From: HGM12998 sp900756495
GTDB lineage: Bacteria; Bacillota; Clostridia; Oscillospirales; Oscillospiraceae
NCBI GenBank assembly: GCA_958477305.1
Contig: CAUEFI010000028.1
Span: 1-22,500 of the forward strand
Direction of reading: 5' to 3'
Length of the DNA stretch: 22,500 nucleotides
Within the stretch, counting starts at the first letter, position 1. Each line of letters starts with the position of its first letter. Under the pieces are notes generated by a model that was given only the letters and a program-made list of their open reading frames with translations, was not told the origin of the DNA and ran no database searches. This document shows positions 14,685-22,254 of the stretch, one piece after another. The position numbers and the translations under genes were made by a program.

Positions 14685-15190
14685 GGAATTGCCGTCAGGA
14701 TCTTTTCAAAACACAGATAGGGCAGGGGATTCATAGGGAAATGGACTTCTCCGGCGAGGGAAAAGCCCTGTTTGCGGAGGAGGGACTGCATCCTGTCGTT
14801 TTTGGTGTAGGTATCCACGCGCAGGGAAGAGAGTCCCTGCGCACGGGCCAACGCCTCACACTGGGCAAAAAGGGCGGATGCTACGCCCCGGCGCTGTGCG
14901 TCTGGGTCCACCACCATTTTGTGAATGACCAAGGCCGGGCCAGGAAACGACCAGGAGACAGAGGCGTAAGCGGGCTCCTCCTCCGTATTGAAAACAGCAC
15001 AGCCCAAAAGGGCGCCGTCCTCGGCTACATACAGGCTTCCTTCTGCCAGTGCCCCGGCGTAGTGGGCGAGACTGGGATAACCAGGGCCCCACTGTGGGTT
15101 GCCCCGGTGGTTCATCTCATCCACCGCACGCTCCACTATAGCCATAATATGCGCTAAGTCATCCGGCACAGCCGGGCGAATCGTAAGCAA
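14669..15190 (-). CDS. GNAT-family N-acetyltransferase
   Basis: The 173-residue protein has the GNAT order: IRPAVPDDLAHIMAIVERAV (helix 1), SLYVAEDGALLGCAVF (strands 2-3), the acetyl-CoA motif A VIHKMVVDPDAQRRGVASALF (Q/RxxGxG/A form) and LRVDTYTKNDRMQSLLRKQGF (motif B). It transfers an acetyl group from acetyl-CoA to an amine; the target is unknown. The NHRGNPQWGPGYPS segment resembles GNATs of gut clostridia of unknown substrate. The start is TTG 15190, with GGGAGG seven bases upstream. It has its own extended -10 promoter and is divergent from asnA. Confidence 0.88.
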   Translation of the reverse strand: MLTIRPAVPDDLAHIMAIVERAVDEMNHRGNPQWGPGYPSLAHYAGALAEGSLYVAEDGALLGCAVFNTEEEPAYASVSWSFPGPALVIHKMVVDPDAQRRGVASALFAQCEALARAQGLSSLRVDTYTKNDRMQSLLRKQGFSLAGEVHFPMNPLPYLCFEKILTAIPCNSE

Positions 15191-15224
15191 GGCGATTCCT
15201 CCCTATCAGCTGAAAGTTCCTTTG

Positions 15225-15253
15225 ATTGTAGCACAGACGGCTTGGTTCTGCAA
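15225..15253 (-). promoter_or_regulatory. Sigma-A promoter for the GNAT gene
   Basis: TTGCAG (15253-15248) and TACAAT (15230-15225) with a 17-base spacer and a TG one base before the -10, reading on the minus strand. Confidence 0.7.
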
Positions 15254-15282
15254 GAGCATGGGAATTCTAAACCTCCTTCGGC

Positions 15283-15311
15283 TTGCTTTTCCATGCCGGA
15301 CACAGTATAAT
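15283..15311 (+). promoter_or_regulatory. Sigma-A promoter for asnA
   Basis: TTGCTT (15283-15288) and TATAAT (15306-15311), spacer 17. The leader to the ATG is only about 26 bases, so there is no room for a T-box or riboswitch. Confidence 0.75.
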
Positions 15312-15343
15312 AAATTATTCCACCGGTCAAAGGAGTGCTTCTC

Positions 15344-16357
15344 ATGTTAAAAACGGTTATTCCACAGGGGTATGCGCCCAAGCTCAACTTGTATGATACG
15401 CAAAAGGCCATTGGCCTTTTAAAGCGGCTTTTTGAGGATACTCTGGGCGGCGCCCTGCACCTGCGCCGGGTCTCGGCTCCACTGTTTGTGGAGGCGTCCA
15501 CAGGCCTGAATGATGACCTCAATGGCATAGAGAGAGCGGTTTCCTTCGATATTCCAGCCGCAGGCCGGGAGGCCCAGGTGGTCCACTCACTGGCCAAGTG
15601 GAAGCGTATGGCCCTCCACCGCTATCAGTTTTCCGTGGGTGAGGGACTCTATACCGATATGAACGCCATTCGGCGGGATGAGGAGCTGGACAATCTCCAC
15701 TCAGTCTATGTTGACCAGTGGGATTGGGAGAAAGTCATTGCCCCCAGAGACCGGAATGAAGGTTATTTAAAGAATACCGTCACCGCCATCGTCAAGGCGA
15801 TACGGGAGACACAGGATACCCTGCGGGCAGTCTATCCCCAGCTCAGTACGCTTCCTGTGCTGGATACAGAGGTGGCCTTTGTCACGGCGCAGGAACTGGA
15901 GGATCTCTGGCCGGAGCTATCCCCCAGGGAGCGGGAGGACGCCTGGGTAAAGGGGCATCCTACCACCTTTCTGATGGGAATCGGGGGAGCGCTCAAGTCC
16001 GGAAAACCACATGACGGCCGCGCTCCTGACTATGACGACTGGACGCTCAACGGGGATATTCTCCTCTGGAATCCTGTGCTTGCGCGGGCCTTTGAAGTTT
16101 CCTCTATGGGAATCCGGGTGGATCCGGAGGCTCTGGATCGACAGCTTACCATTGCCGGATGCGACGCACGGCGGGAGCTCCCCTTCCATAAAATGCTCCT
16201 AAGAGGAGAGCTGCCTCTTACCATCGGCGGTGGAATTGGGCAGTCCCGGCTGTGCATGCTGCTTCTGGGCAAGGCACATATCGGTGAAGTCCAAGCCAGC
16301 GTATGGGATGAAGCTACCATGGTGGCCTGCCGGGAGGCAGGGGTTATCCTGCTTTAA
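15344..16357 (+). CDS. asnA: Asparagine synthetase A (aspartate-ammonia ligase)
   Basis: A 337-residue enzyme that makes asparagine from aspartate, ammonia and ATP through an aspartyl-AMP intermediate; its fold is that of class II aspartyl-tRNA synthetases. Seen: VSAPLFVEASTGLNDDLNGIERAV at the N-terminus, VVHSLAKWKRMALHRYQF, GEGLYTDMNAIRRDE, LDNLHSVYVDQWDWEKVI, and the C-terminal LPLTIGGGIGQSRLCMLLL, the ATP-binding motif 3 arginine region. Length matches the family. ATG 15344 is used, with AAAGGAG eight bases upstream; a TTG at 15335 has no suitable site. It is monocistronic, with its own promoter and terminator, and is ammonia dependent, which fits an anaerobic gut niche. Confidence 0.96.
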   Translation: MLKTVIPQGYAPKLNLYDTQKAIGLLKRLFEDTLGGALHLRRVSAPLFVEASTGLNDDLNGIERAVSFDIPAAGREAQVVHSLAKWKRMALHRYQFSVGEGLYTDMNAIRRDEELDNLHSVYVDQWDWEKVIAPRDRNEGYLKNTVTAIVKAIRETQDTLRAVYPQLSTLPVLDTEVAFVTAQELEDLWPELSPREREDAWVKGHPTTFLMGIGGALKSGKPHDGRAPDYDDWTLNGDILLWNPVLARAFEVSSMGIRVDPEALDRQLTIAGCDARRELPFHKMLLRGELPLTIGGGIGQSRLCMLLLGKAHIGEVQASVWDEATMVACREAGVILL

Positions 16358-16373
16358 GTCATATATGAAGGTT

Positions 16374-16406
16374 AAAACTCCCGCTGCATACAGCAGCGGG
16401 AGTTTG
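16374..16406 (+). terminator. Terminator after asnA
   Basis: AAACTCCCGCTGC pairs exactly with GCAGCGGGAGTTT (loop ATACA) 17 bases after the stop; the T run is short. It could also work for minus-strand recQ transcripts. Confidence 0.8.
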
Positions 16407-16580
16407 CTGTGATTCACCGGCTTGAGTGGCGTTCCGCGTGGGCATTGGAAACAGGCCGACGCAAATTTGCGACTGGAGGACAGAGCGCCGGCCTGTATGA
16501 TATCACAGGGCGAGAACCCGGAGGGAGGTTGCGCGGCGACAGCCTGGGGCAGGGGGCTGGGCTGATTGGAGGGAGGTCTG

Positions 16581-18425
16581 TTACTCTGACCGGCGGCTGA
16601 TTTCAGCCAGAAAGGCGGCGCCGTATTTCTCCAGCTTGGTTCGGCCCACACCGGAGACCCCCAGGAATTCGTCCGCTGTCCGGGGGCGCTTTTCGCACAT
16701 ATCCCGCAGAGCGGCATCGGAAAAGACGATGTAGGCGGGGACGCCCTGGCGCCGGGCCAGCACATTGCGCAGCGCGCGGAGGCGGCGCAGGAGCGCTTCG
16801 CTGTCCTCAGCGCCGGCGGAGGCCGCGGATACATCTGCAGGCGTGGAGGCGGCATTCTGCTTTGCCACCGGCATAGTGCAGGGTACGTAGCCGTCTAATA
16901 TCGGGCCGGCCGCCTCGCTCAGAGCCAGCACGGGATATGGGCCCTCGCGCTGGACCAACAGTTCCTGTGCCAGGAGAACCTGGATGCAGGCGTCAATCCA
17001 AGCTTTTTTGCACTGCTTCAGGGCGCCGAAGTGCTCGGTTTCCTCAAGCTGCCACTGGGTGACCCTCTGGGTCCTCCGGCCACGGAGAACATCGCTGAGA
17101 AGGCCCGCGCCAAAGCGCTGTCCGGTCTCTCCCACGCAGGAGAGGATTGCTCTGGCCTCGCGGGTGATATCCATATCCTCCGTATCCTGAATGCAGTTTC
17201 CGCAATTCCCGCAGGCTGCCTCTCCGCGCTCCCCAAAATAACGGAGGATAAAACTCCGCAGACAGCCGGAGGTGTGGCAGTAAGATGTCATAACATGCAG
17301 CCGCTGGTAGTCTCTCTCTTTGATGCGGGCCAGGGTTTCCGCATCCAGGGTTTCATTTTCACGATCCTGTTCAATCAAATAGCGGGCGGTGCCCTCGTCT
17401 CCCTTGCTATAGAGAAGAATACACTCGGAATGTTCGCCATCGCGCCCGGCGCGGCCTGCCTCCTGGTAATAGCTCTCCATATCACGAGGCATATTATAGT
17501 GAACCACATATCGCACATTGGACTTGTCGATTCCCATTCCAAAGGCGTTGGTGGCCACCATAACGGGAGAACGATCATAGAGGAAATCCTCCTGGTTGCG
17601 CTGGCGCTCTTCACGATCCAAGCCGGCGTGGTAGCGAGTGGCGGGGACACCTGTCCGGCGGAGCAGGTCACAAACGGCCTCTACACTCCTGCGGGTGGCA
17701 CAGTAAATGATACCGCACTCCCCCCTGTGCCGGACCGTGATCTCTCCCAGCCAGCGCCGCTTTTCGGCCGCGCTGCCCCGGCGGACCTCGAAATACAGGT
17801 TAGACCGGTCAAAGCCGGTGACCACCTCCAGGGGAGAGCGGAGAGCCAACAGTTCTCTGATGTCGGAGCGGACCTGCGCGGTAGCCGTGGCGGTGAAGGC
17901 GGCTACCACCGGGCGGCGGCGCAGCCTGTCTGCAAATGCAGGGATCTGAAGATAGTGGGGCCGAAAATCCTGCCCCCACTGAGAGACGCAATGGGCCTCA
18001 TCTACAGCCAGGAGAGAGATCTCGGCCCTGCGCGCAAAGTCCAGAAACCGCTCGGTCTCCAGCCGCTCAGGGGCCACATAGATGATCTTATAGCGCCCTG
18101 CTTTGGCGCGCTCCAGCGCCACGGTGTACTGCCGTTCGGTGAGGGAGCTGTTGAAGAAAGCGGCGGGAACCCCGGCTTGAACCAGTGCAGCCACCTGATC
18201 CTTCATCAGTGAAATAAGGGGAGAGATGACCAGAGAGATTCCGGGCAGGAGCAGAGCGGGGAGCTGAAAGCACAGGGATTTTCCCGCTCCCGTGGGCATA
18301 ACCGCTGCCACGTCCCGCCCGGACAGGACTGCAGAGACGATTTCTGCCTGTCCAGGGCGGAAATCCGCGTAACCAAAATAGGTTTTCAGTGCCTCCAGAA
18401 CCTCCAAATCTGCCCGCCTCCCCAT
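16581..18425 (-). CDS. recQ: ATP-dependent DNA helicase RecQ
   Basis: A 3'-5' helicase of 614 residues acting in recombination and fork repair. Seen: FRPGQ (motif 0), MPTGAGKS (Walker A, 43-50), DEAH (142-145) followed by the aromatic loop CVSQWGQDF, TATA (motif III), YHAGLDREER, ATNAFGMGIDKSNVRYVVHY (motif V) and QEAGRAGRDG (motif VI). A four-cysteine zinc site (CLRSF...CGNCGNC) and a winged helix follow, and a C-terminal HRDC domain lies at about 540-610. All helicase motifs are intact. The start is debatable: ATG 18425 is only 14 bases from the -10 box, while TTG 18407 has GGGGAGG nine bases before it (608 residues). Confidence 0.96.
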   Translation of the reverse strand: MGRRADLEVLEALKTYFGYADFRPGQAEIVSAVLSGRDVAAVMPTGAGKSLCFQLPALLLPGISLVISPLISLMKDQVAALVQAGVPAAFFNSSLTERQYTVALERAKAGRYKIIYVAPERLETERFLDFARRAEISLLAVDEAHCVSQWGQDFRPHYLQIPAFADRLRRRPVVAAFTATATAQVRSDIRELLALRSPLEVVTGFDRSNLYFEVRRGSAAEKRRWLGEITVRHRGECGIIYCATRRSVEAVCDLLRRTGVPATRYHAGLDREERQRNQEDFLYDRSPVMVATNAFGMGIDKSNVRYVVHYNMPRDMESYYQEAGRAGRDGEHSECILLYSKGDEGTARYLIEQDRENETLDAETLARIKERDYQRLHVMTSYCHTSGCLRSFILRYFGERGEAACGNCGNCIQDTEDMDITREARAILSCVGETGQRFGAGLLSDVLRGRRTQRVTQWQLEETEHFGALKQCKKAWIDACIQVLLAQELLVQREGPYPVLALSEAAGPILDGYVPCTMPVAKQNAASTPADVSAASAGAEDSEALLRRLRALRNVLARRQGVPAYIVFSDAALRDMCEKRPRTADEFLGVSGVGRTKLEKYGAAFLAEISRRSE

Positions 18426-18439
18426 GGCCCGTTTCTGAT

Positions 18440-18468
18440 ATTATAGCGTGTTTTCACTGCGCTGACAA
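18440..18468 (-). promoter_or_regulatory. Sigma-A promoter for recQ
   Basis: TTGTCA (18468-18463) and TATAAT (18445-18440) on the minus strand, spacer 17. The predicted transcript start is about eight bases before ATG 18425. Confidence 0.75.
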
Positions 18469-18541
18469 TTGGGAAACACTACTGAAAGGGGGGGCGACAT
18501 TTGCCGATACTATATTTTGCATAAACCGACGAAAGATTCCC

Positions 18542-18570
18542 TTGACAAATTAGTGATGCTGTGGTAAAGT
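18542..18570 (+). promoter_or_regulatory. Strong promoter driving the structured RNA
   Basis: A perfect TTGACA -35 (18542-18547), spacer 17, and TAAAGT -10 (18565-18570) with a TG extension. No ORF with a ribosome binding site follows, which points to an RNA gene. Confidence 0.8.
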
Positions 18571-18576
18571 AAAAAC

Positions 18577-18772
18577 GATCTTCGAGCATGGTGATCTAAG
18601 GATTTGCTGAGAGCTTGTCTATGAATGCCGTGCCTGAGACGCCCAAAAGCGCCTCACGGGGTCGTTCTGGAAACGGGGCGGCCTTCACGTCTGAAAAGGG
18701 GATTGCGCGCGAAAGATCTTGTTGCGCCAGGATTTGTTCGCCTGCATCTTTTTTCAGATGCAGGCGTTTTTT
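18577..18772 (+). ncRNA. Structured small RNA of about 196 nt, possibly 6S RNA
   Basis: The transcript would start near 18577 and end at the terminator 18739-18772. Its 5' end (GATCTTCG-a-GCA) pairs with 18704-18718 (TGC, then CG, then AAGATC), giving a closing stem. Further in, GAATGCCG (18623-18630) pairs with CGGCCTTC (18679-18686). Inside that arm GAGACGC pairs with GCGCCTC around CCAAAA. Between the closing stem and the apical arm lies a large purine-rich open region. A closing stem, central bubble, long apical arm and a length near 190 nt are the architecture of 6S RNA (ssrS), which binds sigma-A RNA polymerase. I cannot confirm sequence-level 6S conservation by eye. It is divergent from recQ. 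Confidence 0.6.
18739..18772 (+). terminator. Intrinsic terminator of the structured RNA
   Basis: CGCCTGCATCT pairs exactly with AGATGCAGGCG around a TTTTTC loop, followed by six T. Textbook form. Confidence 0.92.
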
Positions 18773-18830
18773 GATCTCCCGTCAGAGCCTCCTCTCTGCT
18801 CGGCTTGATCTGTCAACGTACTGCTGCTGG

Positions 18831-18870
18831 ACAATAAGAGCCCAGGCCGCAAGGCCCGGGCTCTTATTGT
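18831..18870 (-). terminator. Terminator of the dpaA-dpaB transcript
   Basis: An 18-bp stem with one A/C mismatch (arms 18831-18848 and 18853-18870, loop GCAA) lies 12 bases after the dpaB stop. In minus-strand RNA the arm ends in UCUUAUUGU. Confidence 0.8.
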
Positions 18871-18881
18871 ATTTAGGGCGC

Positions 18882-19466
18882 TTAATGATCTGGGCCCAGT
18901 AGCACTGGCTGCAGCTGCCGCCCCTCTAAAGCGGCGGTGATTGCATCGGGGATCAGGGAGAAGTCGGCGACTAGAGAACAGGGCTTTTTTTCCGGATCGT
19001 CCTGACGGAAGGGAACAAAGTAGATATTCTTCCGGCACATCAGCTCTCCGATATTTCTGGCCGAGGCGGCAAGCCCGTCATTGGTGGAGACGGCCAGGAG
19101 CAGGGGGCGCCCATTGCGAAGATGGGCTTTGGCGGCCATGGTAACTGCCGTATCGGTAATCCCGGCGGCCAGCTTACCCAGGGTGTTCCCAGTGCATGGA
19201 CTGATAACCAGCACATCCAGCAGCTTTTGGGGACCGATTGGCTCGGCTTTGACAATGGAGTCGATGACCCGCTTATCACAAATTCGCTCCATCTCCCGCA
19301 TAAAGTCATGGGCATTTCCAAAGCGTGTGTCGGCTCCTGCTCCTGCCTCCGAGATAATGGGGGTCACGTTCCCGAAGCGGGCCCGGACCTGTTCCAAGGC
19401 TGCCATAGCCCTGTCATATGTACAAAAGGAGCCGCAGAAGGCATACCCAACTCTGACTTGTTCCAT
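18882..19466 (-). CDS. dpaB: Dipicolinate synthase subunit B
   Basis: A 194-residue flavoprotein-fold protein: VGYAFCGSFCTYDRAMAAL at the N-terminus, then VLVISPCTGNTLGKLAAGITDTAVTMAAKAHLR and PLLLAVSTNDGLAASARNIGELM, all typical of SpoVFB. With DpaA it makes dipicolinic acid from dihydroxytetrahydrodipicolinate in the mother cell; the product loads the spore core with calcium. ATG 19466 is used, GGGAG seven bases upstream, two bases after the dpaA stop, so the pair is co-translated. Length is normal. The gene is the last of its transcript. Confidence 0.94.
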   Translation of the reverse strand: MEQVRVGYAFCGSFCTYDRAMAALEQVRARFGNVTPIISEAGAGADTRFGNAHDFMREMERICDKRVIDSIVKAEPIGPQKLLDVLVISPCTGNTLGKLAAGITDTAVTMAAKAHLRNGRPLLLAVSTNDGLAASARNIGELMCRKNIYFVPFRQDDPEKKPCSLVADFSLIPDAITAALEGRQLQPVLLGPDH

Positions 19467-19468
19467 AT

Positions 19469-20341
19469 TCACACTCCCAACTCGTGAAGAATATTGTAAA
19501 TGGTGCTTTTGATGCTCTGACCCGCAGTTATGGGGGCGACTTTGCCCGGCAGCGACAGTGCCCAGATGACCTTTACGCCCAACCGGGCCGCCGCTTCAAA
19601 GTCCACCCCCCCGGGTTTGGAGGCCAAATCGATTACCAGACAGCCGGGCCGCAGATCGGCCAAGGCCTCCTCACCCAAAATCCTGGCAGGGACGGTGTTG
19701 ATGACGAGGTCATAGCCGCACAGCCAACCCTCCAGCTGCCCGGTGTGCTCTACACCATAACCGAAGGCCTCGATCCAGGCCAAATCGACATATTTGCGGG
19801 CTGCGACGCTGACGCGCGCACCGAGAGCGGAGAGCCGGTGAGCCAGCAGCTTTCCGAGCCGCCCATAGCCAATTACCAGCGCCCGGGCCCTGTGGAGGGT
19901 GATGGGTAGCTCCTCCATAGCGATTTGGACAGCGCCCTCGACGGTGGGTACTGCATTGGCCACGGCCAGTTCTTCCCGGCGAAAATAGTCGTGGAGAAGC
20001 AAGCCCCGCTCGGAGGCCATGTCGGTCAATGCCCCGCTGACCATACCGGCGCACAGAACCTGTCCCGGTCTCAGCGCATTCAAGATTTCCGCCAGGGGAT
20101 GGTATCCTGCTGCCAGCGGAGCATTCAGCAGGCTCCCTTCGCCGGCAGCCGGCAGGGGGAGTACGACGCAGTCGGCCAGGGCGATCCCATCCAAGCAGTC
20201 CTCTCCCTCTGCGCCGGGCAGTTCTCCCAGCTTTTCCAATCCAAAGGTATGTACTGTGTGGCCGTCGTCGGCCAGCAGCTCGGCCAGCTTTGCCTGCCGC
20301 ATGTCGCCTCCTACCACCCAGAAATTCAGCTCATTTCTCAT
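19469..20341 (-). CDS. dpaA: Dipicolinate synthase subunit A
   Basis: A 290-residue dehydrogenase-like protein. The N-terminal part (LNFWVVGGDMRQAKLAELLADDGHTVHTFGL) is the SpoVFA N-domain. The Rossmann motif VIGYGRLGKLLAHRLSALGARVSVAAR and LVIDLASKPGGVDFEAA, VIWALSLPGKVAPITAG follow. It is the oxidising partner of DpaB. ATG 20341 is chosen (GGAG six bases upstream, MRNELNFWVVGGD); the frame stays open to 20518, but that extension has no family similarity and overlaps the region holding the promoters. A sigma-K-like promoter lies about 30 bases upstream, as expected for a mother-cell gene. Confidence 0.94.
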   Translation of the reverse strand: MRNELNFWVVGGDMRQAKLAELLADDGHTVHTFGLEKLGELPGAEGEDCLDGIALADCVVLPLPAAGEGSLLNAPLAAGYHPLAEILNALRPGQVLCAGMVSGALTDMASERGLLLHDYFRREELAVANAVPTVEGAVQIAMEELPITLHRARALVIGYGRLGKLLAHRLSALGARVSVAARKYVDLAWIEAFGYGVEHTGQLEGWLCGYDLVINTVPARILGEEALADLRPGCLVIDLASKPGGVDFEAAARLGVKVIWALSLPGKVAPITAGQSIKSTIYNILHELGV

Positions 20342-20371
20342 GGCGCACTCCTCCGTTTCCGGTGACTGCCC

Positions 20372-20399
20372 TATTCTATTCTGCAGCCATTTTGATGGT
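20372..20399 (-). promoter_or_regulatory. Possible sigma-K promoter for dpaA-dpaB
   Basis: On the minus strand AC (20399-20398), 17 bases, then AATAGAATA (20380-20372), close to the sigma-K pattern AC-N17-CATAnnnTA. The spoVF operon of B. subtilis is sigma-K dependent, which supports a match this short. Confidence 0.4.
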
Positions 20400-20426
20400 G
20401 CATACTTGGGTGTCGACGAAAAAGGC

Positions 20427-20455
20427 TTGCATTTTGCTTTCAAATCAGTTACAAT
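20427..20455 (+). promoter_or_regulatory. Sigma-A-like promoter before the SleB-like gene
   Basis: TTGCAT (20427-20432) and TACAAT (20450-20455), spacer 17, 58 bases before the GTG start. Confidence 0.55.
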
Positions 20456-20512
20456 ACAGTAACAAATAGTATCCTGTTGGAAACAACCGCAGGCATGAAG
20501 GAGTGATCCCCC

Positions 20513-21319
20513 GTGCATAAACGGTTCCTTGCCCTGCTCCTAGGCTTGGTTTTCATGGCCGGGGCAACGGGGCAGGTCCTGGCCGCGGAAGAGGCGGCAG
20601 AAGTTCCCCAGGTTTACATTGACGGTGTCCTGACTGAAAATGTCCATGCAACTGTCATCGATCAGGCCACCTATGTCTCGTTTACAGCCTTGGTATCGGC
20701 GCTGCAGCCGGACGCGGTAATCAGTTGGGAAGGCGGCCAGTCAGTAGCACGCGCTGAGGGAATTGAGGTTGCAGCTCGCCCCGGTGCCGTGTATCTCCAG
20801 GCAAACGGACGCTATCTCTATGTGCCGGAGGGGATCCAAGCCGGAGAAAACGAAACTTTGGTGCCTGTACGTACCTTGGCTCAGGCACTGGGGGCCGAGG
20901 TGTCCTGGGATGGTGCGGTGCAGATAACCTCTGAAGGAACCCCCTTGGTTACAGGAGAAGAATTTTATGATGCCGAGGCGGTGTTTCTGCTCTCGCATAT
21001 CATCTATAATGAGAGCGGGAACCAGCCGATGGAGGGTAAAATTGCGGTGGGCAACGTCTTGCTCAACCGTGTGGTCCACCCTTCTTTTCCCTCAACCCTC
21101 TATGATGTGATTTATCAGCCTGGACAGTTTTATCCGGAGAAGACCGGCTGTATGGAAAAGACTCCGAATGAGGGGAGCGTTATTGCCGCCAAGCTCTGTC
21201 TGGAGGGAGCGGTTGTGGTGCCTGACGCCTATTGGTTCAACGGCGCAGGCAAGAGCTGCTGGGCATCGCAGAACAAGGAATGTGTGGCAGTGATCGGCGG
21301 GCACGCCTTTTACGGATAA
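20513..21319 (+). CDS. Secreted SleB-like cell wall hydrolase with copper amine oxidase-like N-domain
   Basis: A 268-residue exported protein. Residues 1-24 are a signal peptide (MHKRFLALLLGLVFMAGA..., likely cleaved after VLA). Residues 33-140 match the copper amine oxidase N-terminal-like repeat (VYIDGVLTENVHATVIDQATYVSFTALVSAL; LVPVRTLAQALGAEVSWD), a wall or spore surface binding module. Residues 150-268 are a Hydrolase_2 (SleB/CwlJ) domain, with the expected catalytic glutamate at E167 in IIYNESGNQP and the YWFNG, VAVIGGHAFYG end. SleB-type enzymes cleave cortex peptidoglycan at germination, but relatives act in vegetative cells. Start GTG 20513, AAGGAG nine bases upstream. Divergent from dpaA. 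Confidence 0.9.
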   Translation: MHKRFLALLLGLVFMAGATGQVLAAEEAAEVPQVYIDGVLTENVHATVIDQATYVSFTALVSALQPDAVISWEGGQSVARAEGIEVAARPGAVYLQANGRYLYVPEGIQAGENETLVPVRTLAQALGAEVSWDGAVQITSEGTPLVTGEEFYDAEAVFLLSHIIYNESGNQPMEGKIAVGNVLLNRVVHPSFPSTLYDVIYQPGQFYPEKTGCMEKTPNEGSVIAAKLCLEGAVVVPDAYWFNGAGKSCWASQNKECVAVIGGHAFYG

Positions 21320-21322
21320 CAG

Positions 21323-21359
21323 AAACGGAGACCGACCGAAAGGTCTGGTCTCCGTTTTT
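21323..21359 (+). terminator. Terminator after the SleB-like gene
   Basis: AAACGGAGACC-GACC pairs with GGTC-T-GGTCTCCGTTT around GAAA, followed by TT; it starts three bases after the stop codon. Confidence 0.9.
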
Positions 21360-21368
21360 CCTCTCCGG

Positions 21369-21397
21369 TTGACATCTCCAACCGTTGGCTATAAAAT
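21369..21397 (+). promoter_or_regulatory. Sigma-A promoter for the TIGR04255-like gene
   Basis: TTGACA (21369-21374), 17 bases, TAAAAT (21392-21397); the ATG is 30 bases further. Confidence 0.65.
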
Positions 21398-21427
21398 GGA
21401 GTCACTGAATTGGAAGGAGCACGCCCT

Positions 21428-22216
21428 ATGCTGTTTGCCGAATACGACCGCTGTCAATACGCCCGCAGTCCCCTGGTGGAGGTGATCTGCCAGCTTCGCT
21501 TCCCCTCGATCCTCTCCATCGGAGCCAAAGAACCCGCTGAGTTTCAGGAAGCGGTTCGCCGCGAATTTCCCCGCTACGCCGCCCGGCAGGAGCAGCTGCC
21601 CCCTAAGATTGTGCCGGGGCCCAACCCGACGGTACAGCAGCAGCCACCTGTCACCAATTACAATTTTGTCTCTGCAGACGGGCTGTGGAAGCTGAATTTG
21701 ACCAACAGTTTTATTGCCCTGTCCACGTTGCGCTATCAGCGCTGGGAGGACTTCGCCACCCGGCTGGACCGGCCTTTGGCCCAGTTCATTCAGATTTACC
21801 AGCCGTCCTTTTTTGAGCGGATCGGGCTGCGGTATGTCAATGCATTTTCGCGCAGGGCCCTTGGGCTGGAGGAATATCTGTGGGATGATTTGATCCAGCC
21901 GCTCTACCTGGGGGCTTTGGGGGAACCGGATGTGGATGAGAAGGCGGTGACCAAGAGCGCCTTAGATATGGAGATGAACCTCTCTGAAGGATGCCGGATG
22001 AAGCTTCATGCCGGACCCGGGCTGCTGGGCGGAGGGAAAAAGGACCCGGAAGTCAAGTTTATTCTGGACGGAGATTTTTCCTCCAACGGAAATCAGAGTG
22101 CCGATCAGGTGCCTGGACGGCTTGAAGATCTGCACTGTTATGCCGTGCGGCTTTTTCGCGGGGCCATTACTTCAGAGCTCCACAGCGCATTAGGCCCCAT
22201 ACCGATGCCGGAGTGA
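21428..22216 (+). CDS. TIGR04255-like protein of unknown function
   Basis: A 262-residue cytoplasmic protein without signal peptide or membrane helix. The opening RCQYARSPLVEVICQLRFPSI and the central NYNFVSADGLWKLNLTNSFIALSTLRYQRWEDF and FFERIGLRYVNAF are the blocks I associate with the sporadically distributed TIGR04255 family. No catalytic motif is evident and the function of that family is not established. ATG 21428 has GGAAGGAG eight bases upstream; TTG 21410 overlaps that site. The gene is alone, with its own promoter, between two terminators whose stems share GGAGACCGA. Some relatives sit near defence or mobile genes, but nothing here links it to such a system. Confidence 0.75.
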   Translation: MLFAEYDRCQYARSPLVEVICQLRFPSILSIGAKEPAEFQEAVRREFPRYAARQEQLPPKIVPGPNPTVQQQPPVTNYNFVSADGLWKLNLTNSFIALSTLRYQRWEDFATRLDRPLAQFIQIYQPSFFERIGLRYVNAFSRRALGLEEYLWDDLIQPLYLGALGEPDVDEKAVTKSALDMEMNLSEGCRMKLHAGPGLLGGGKKDPEVKFILDGDFSSNGNQSADQVPGRLEDLHCYAVRLFRGAITSELHSALGPIPMPE

Positions 22217-22217
22217 G

Positions 22218-22254
22218 AAAAGTGGAGACCGAATTATTTCGGTCTCCACTTTTT
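22218..22254 (+). terminator. Terminator after the TIGR04255-like gene
   Basis: AAAAGTGGAGACCGAA pairs exactly with the complementary arm at 22238-22253 around TTAT, then one more T; it begins directly after the stop codon. Confidence 0.92.

Noticed and set aside
15305..15343. T-box or riboswitch before asnA
   Set aside because: The leader after the promoter is only about 26 bases.
16407..16580. Gene in the spacer between asnA and recQ
   Set aside because: GC-rich spacer with no ORF bearing a ribosome binding site or recognisable motif.
17031..18212. Long plus-strand ORF (393 codons) antisense to recQ
   Set aside because: recQ shows complete helicase motifs; the opposite frame has no domain-like pattern, promoter or ribosome binding site and results from GC-rich codon bias.
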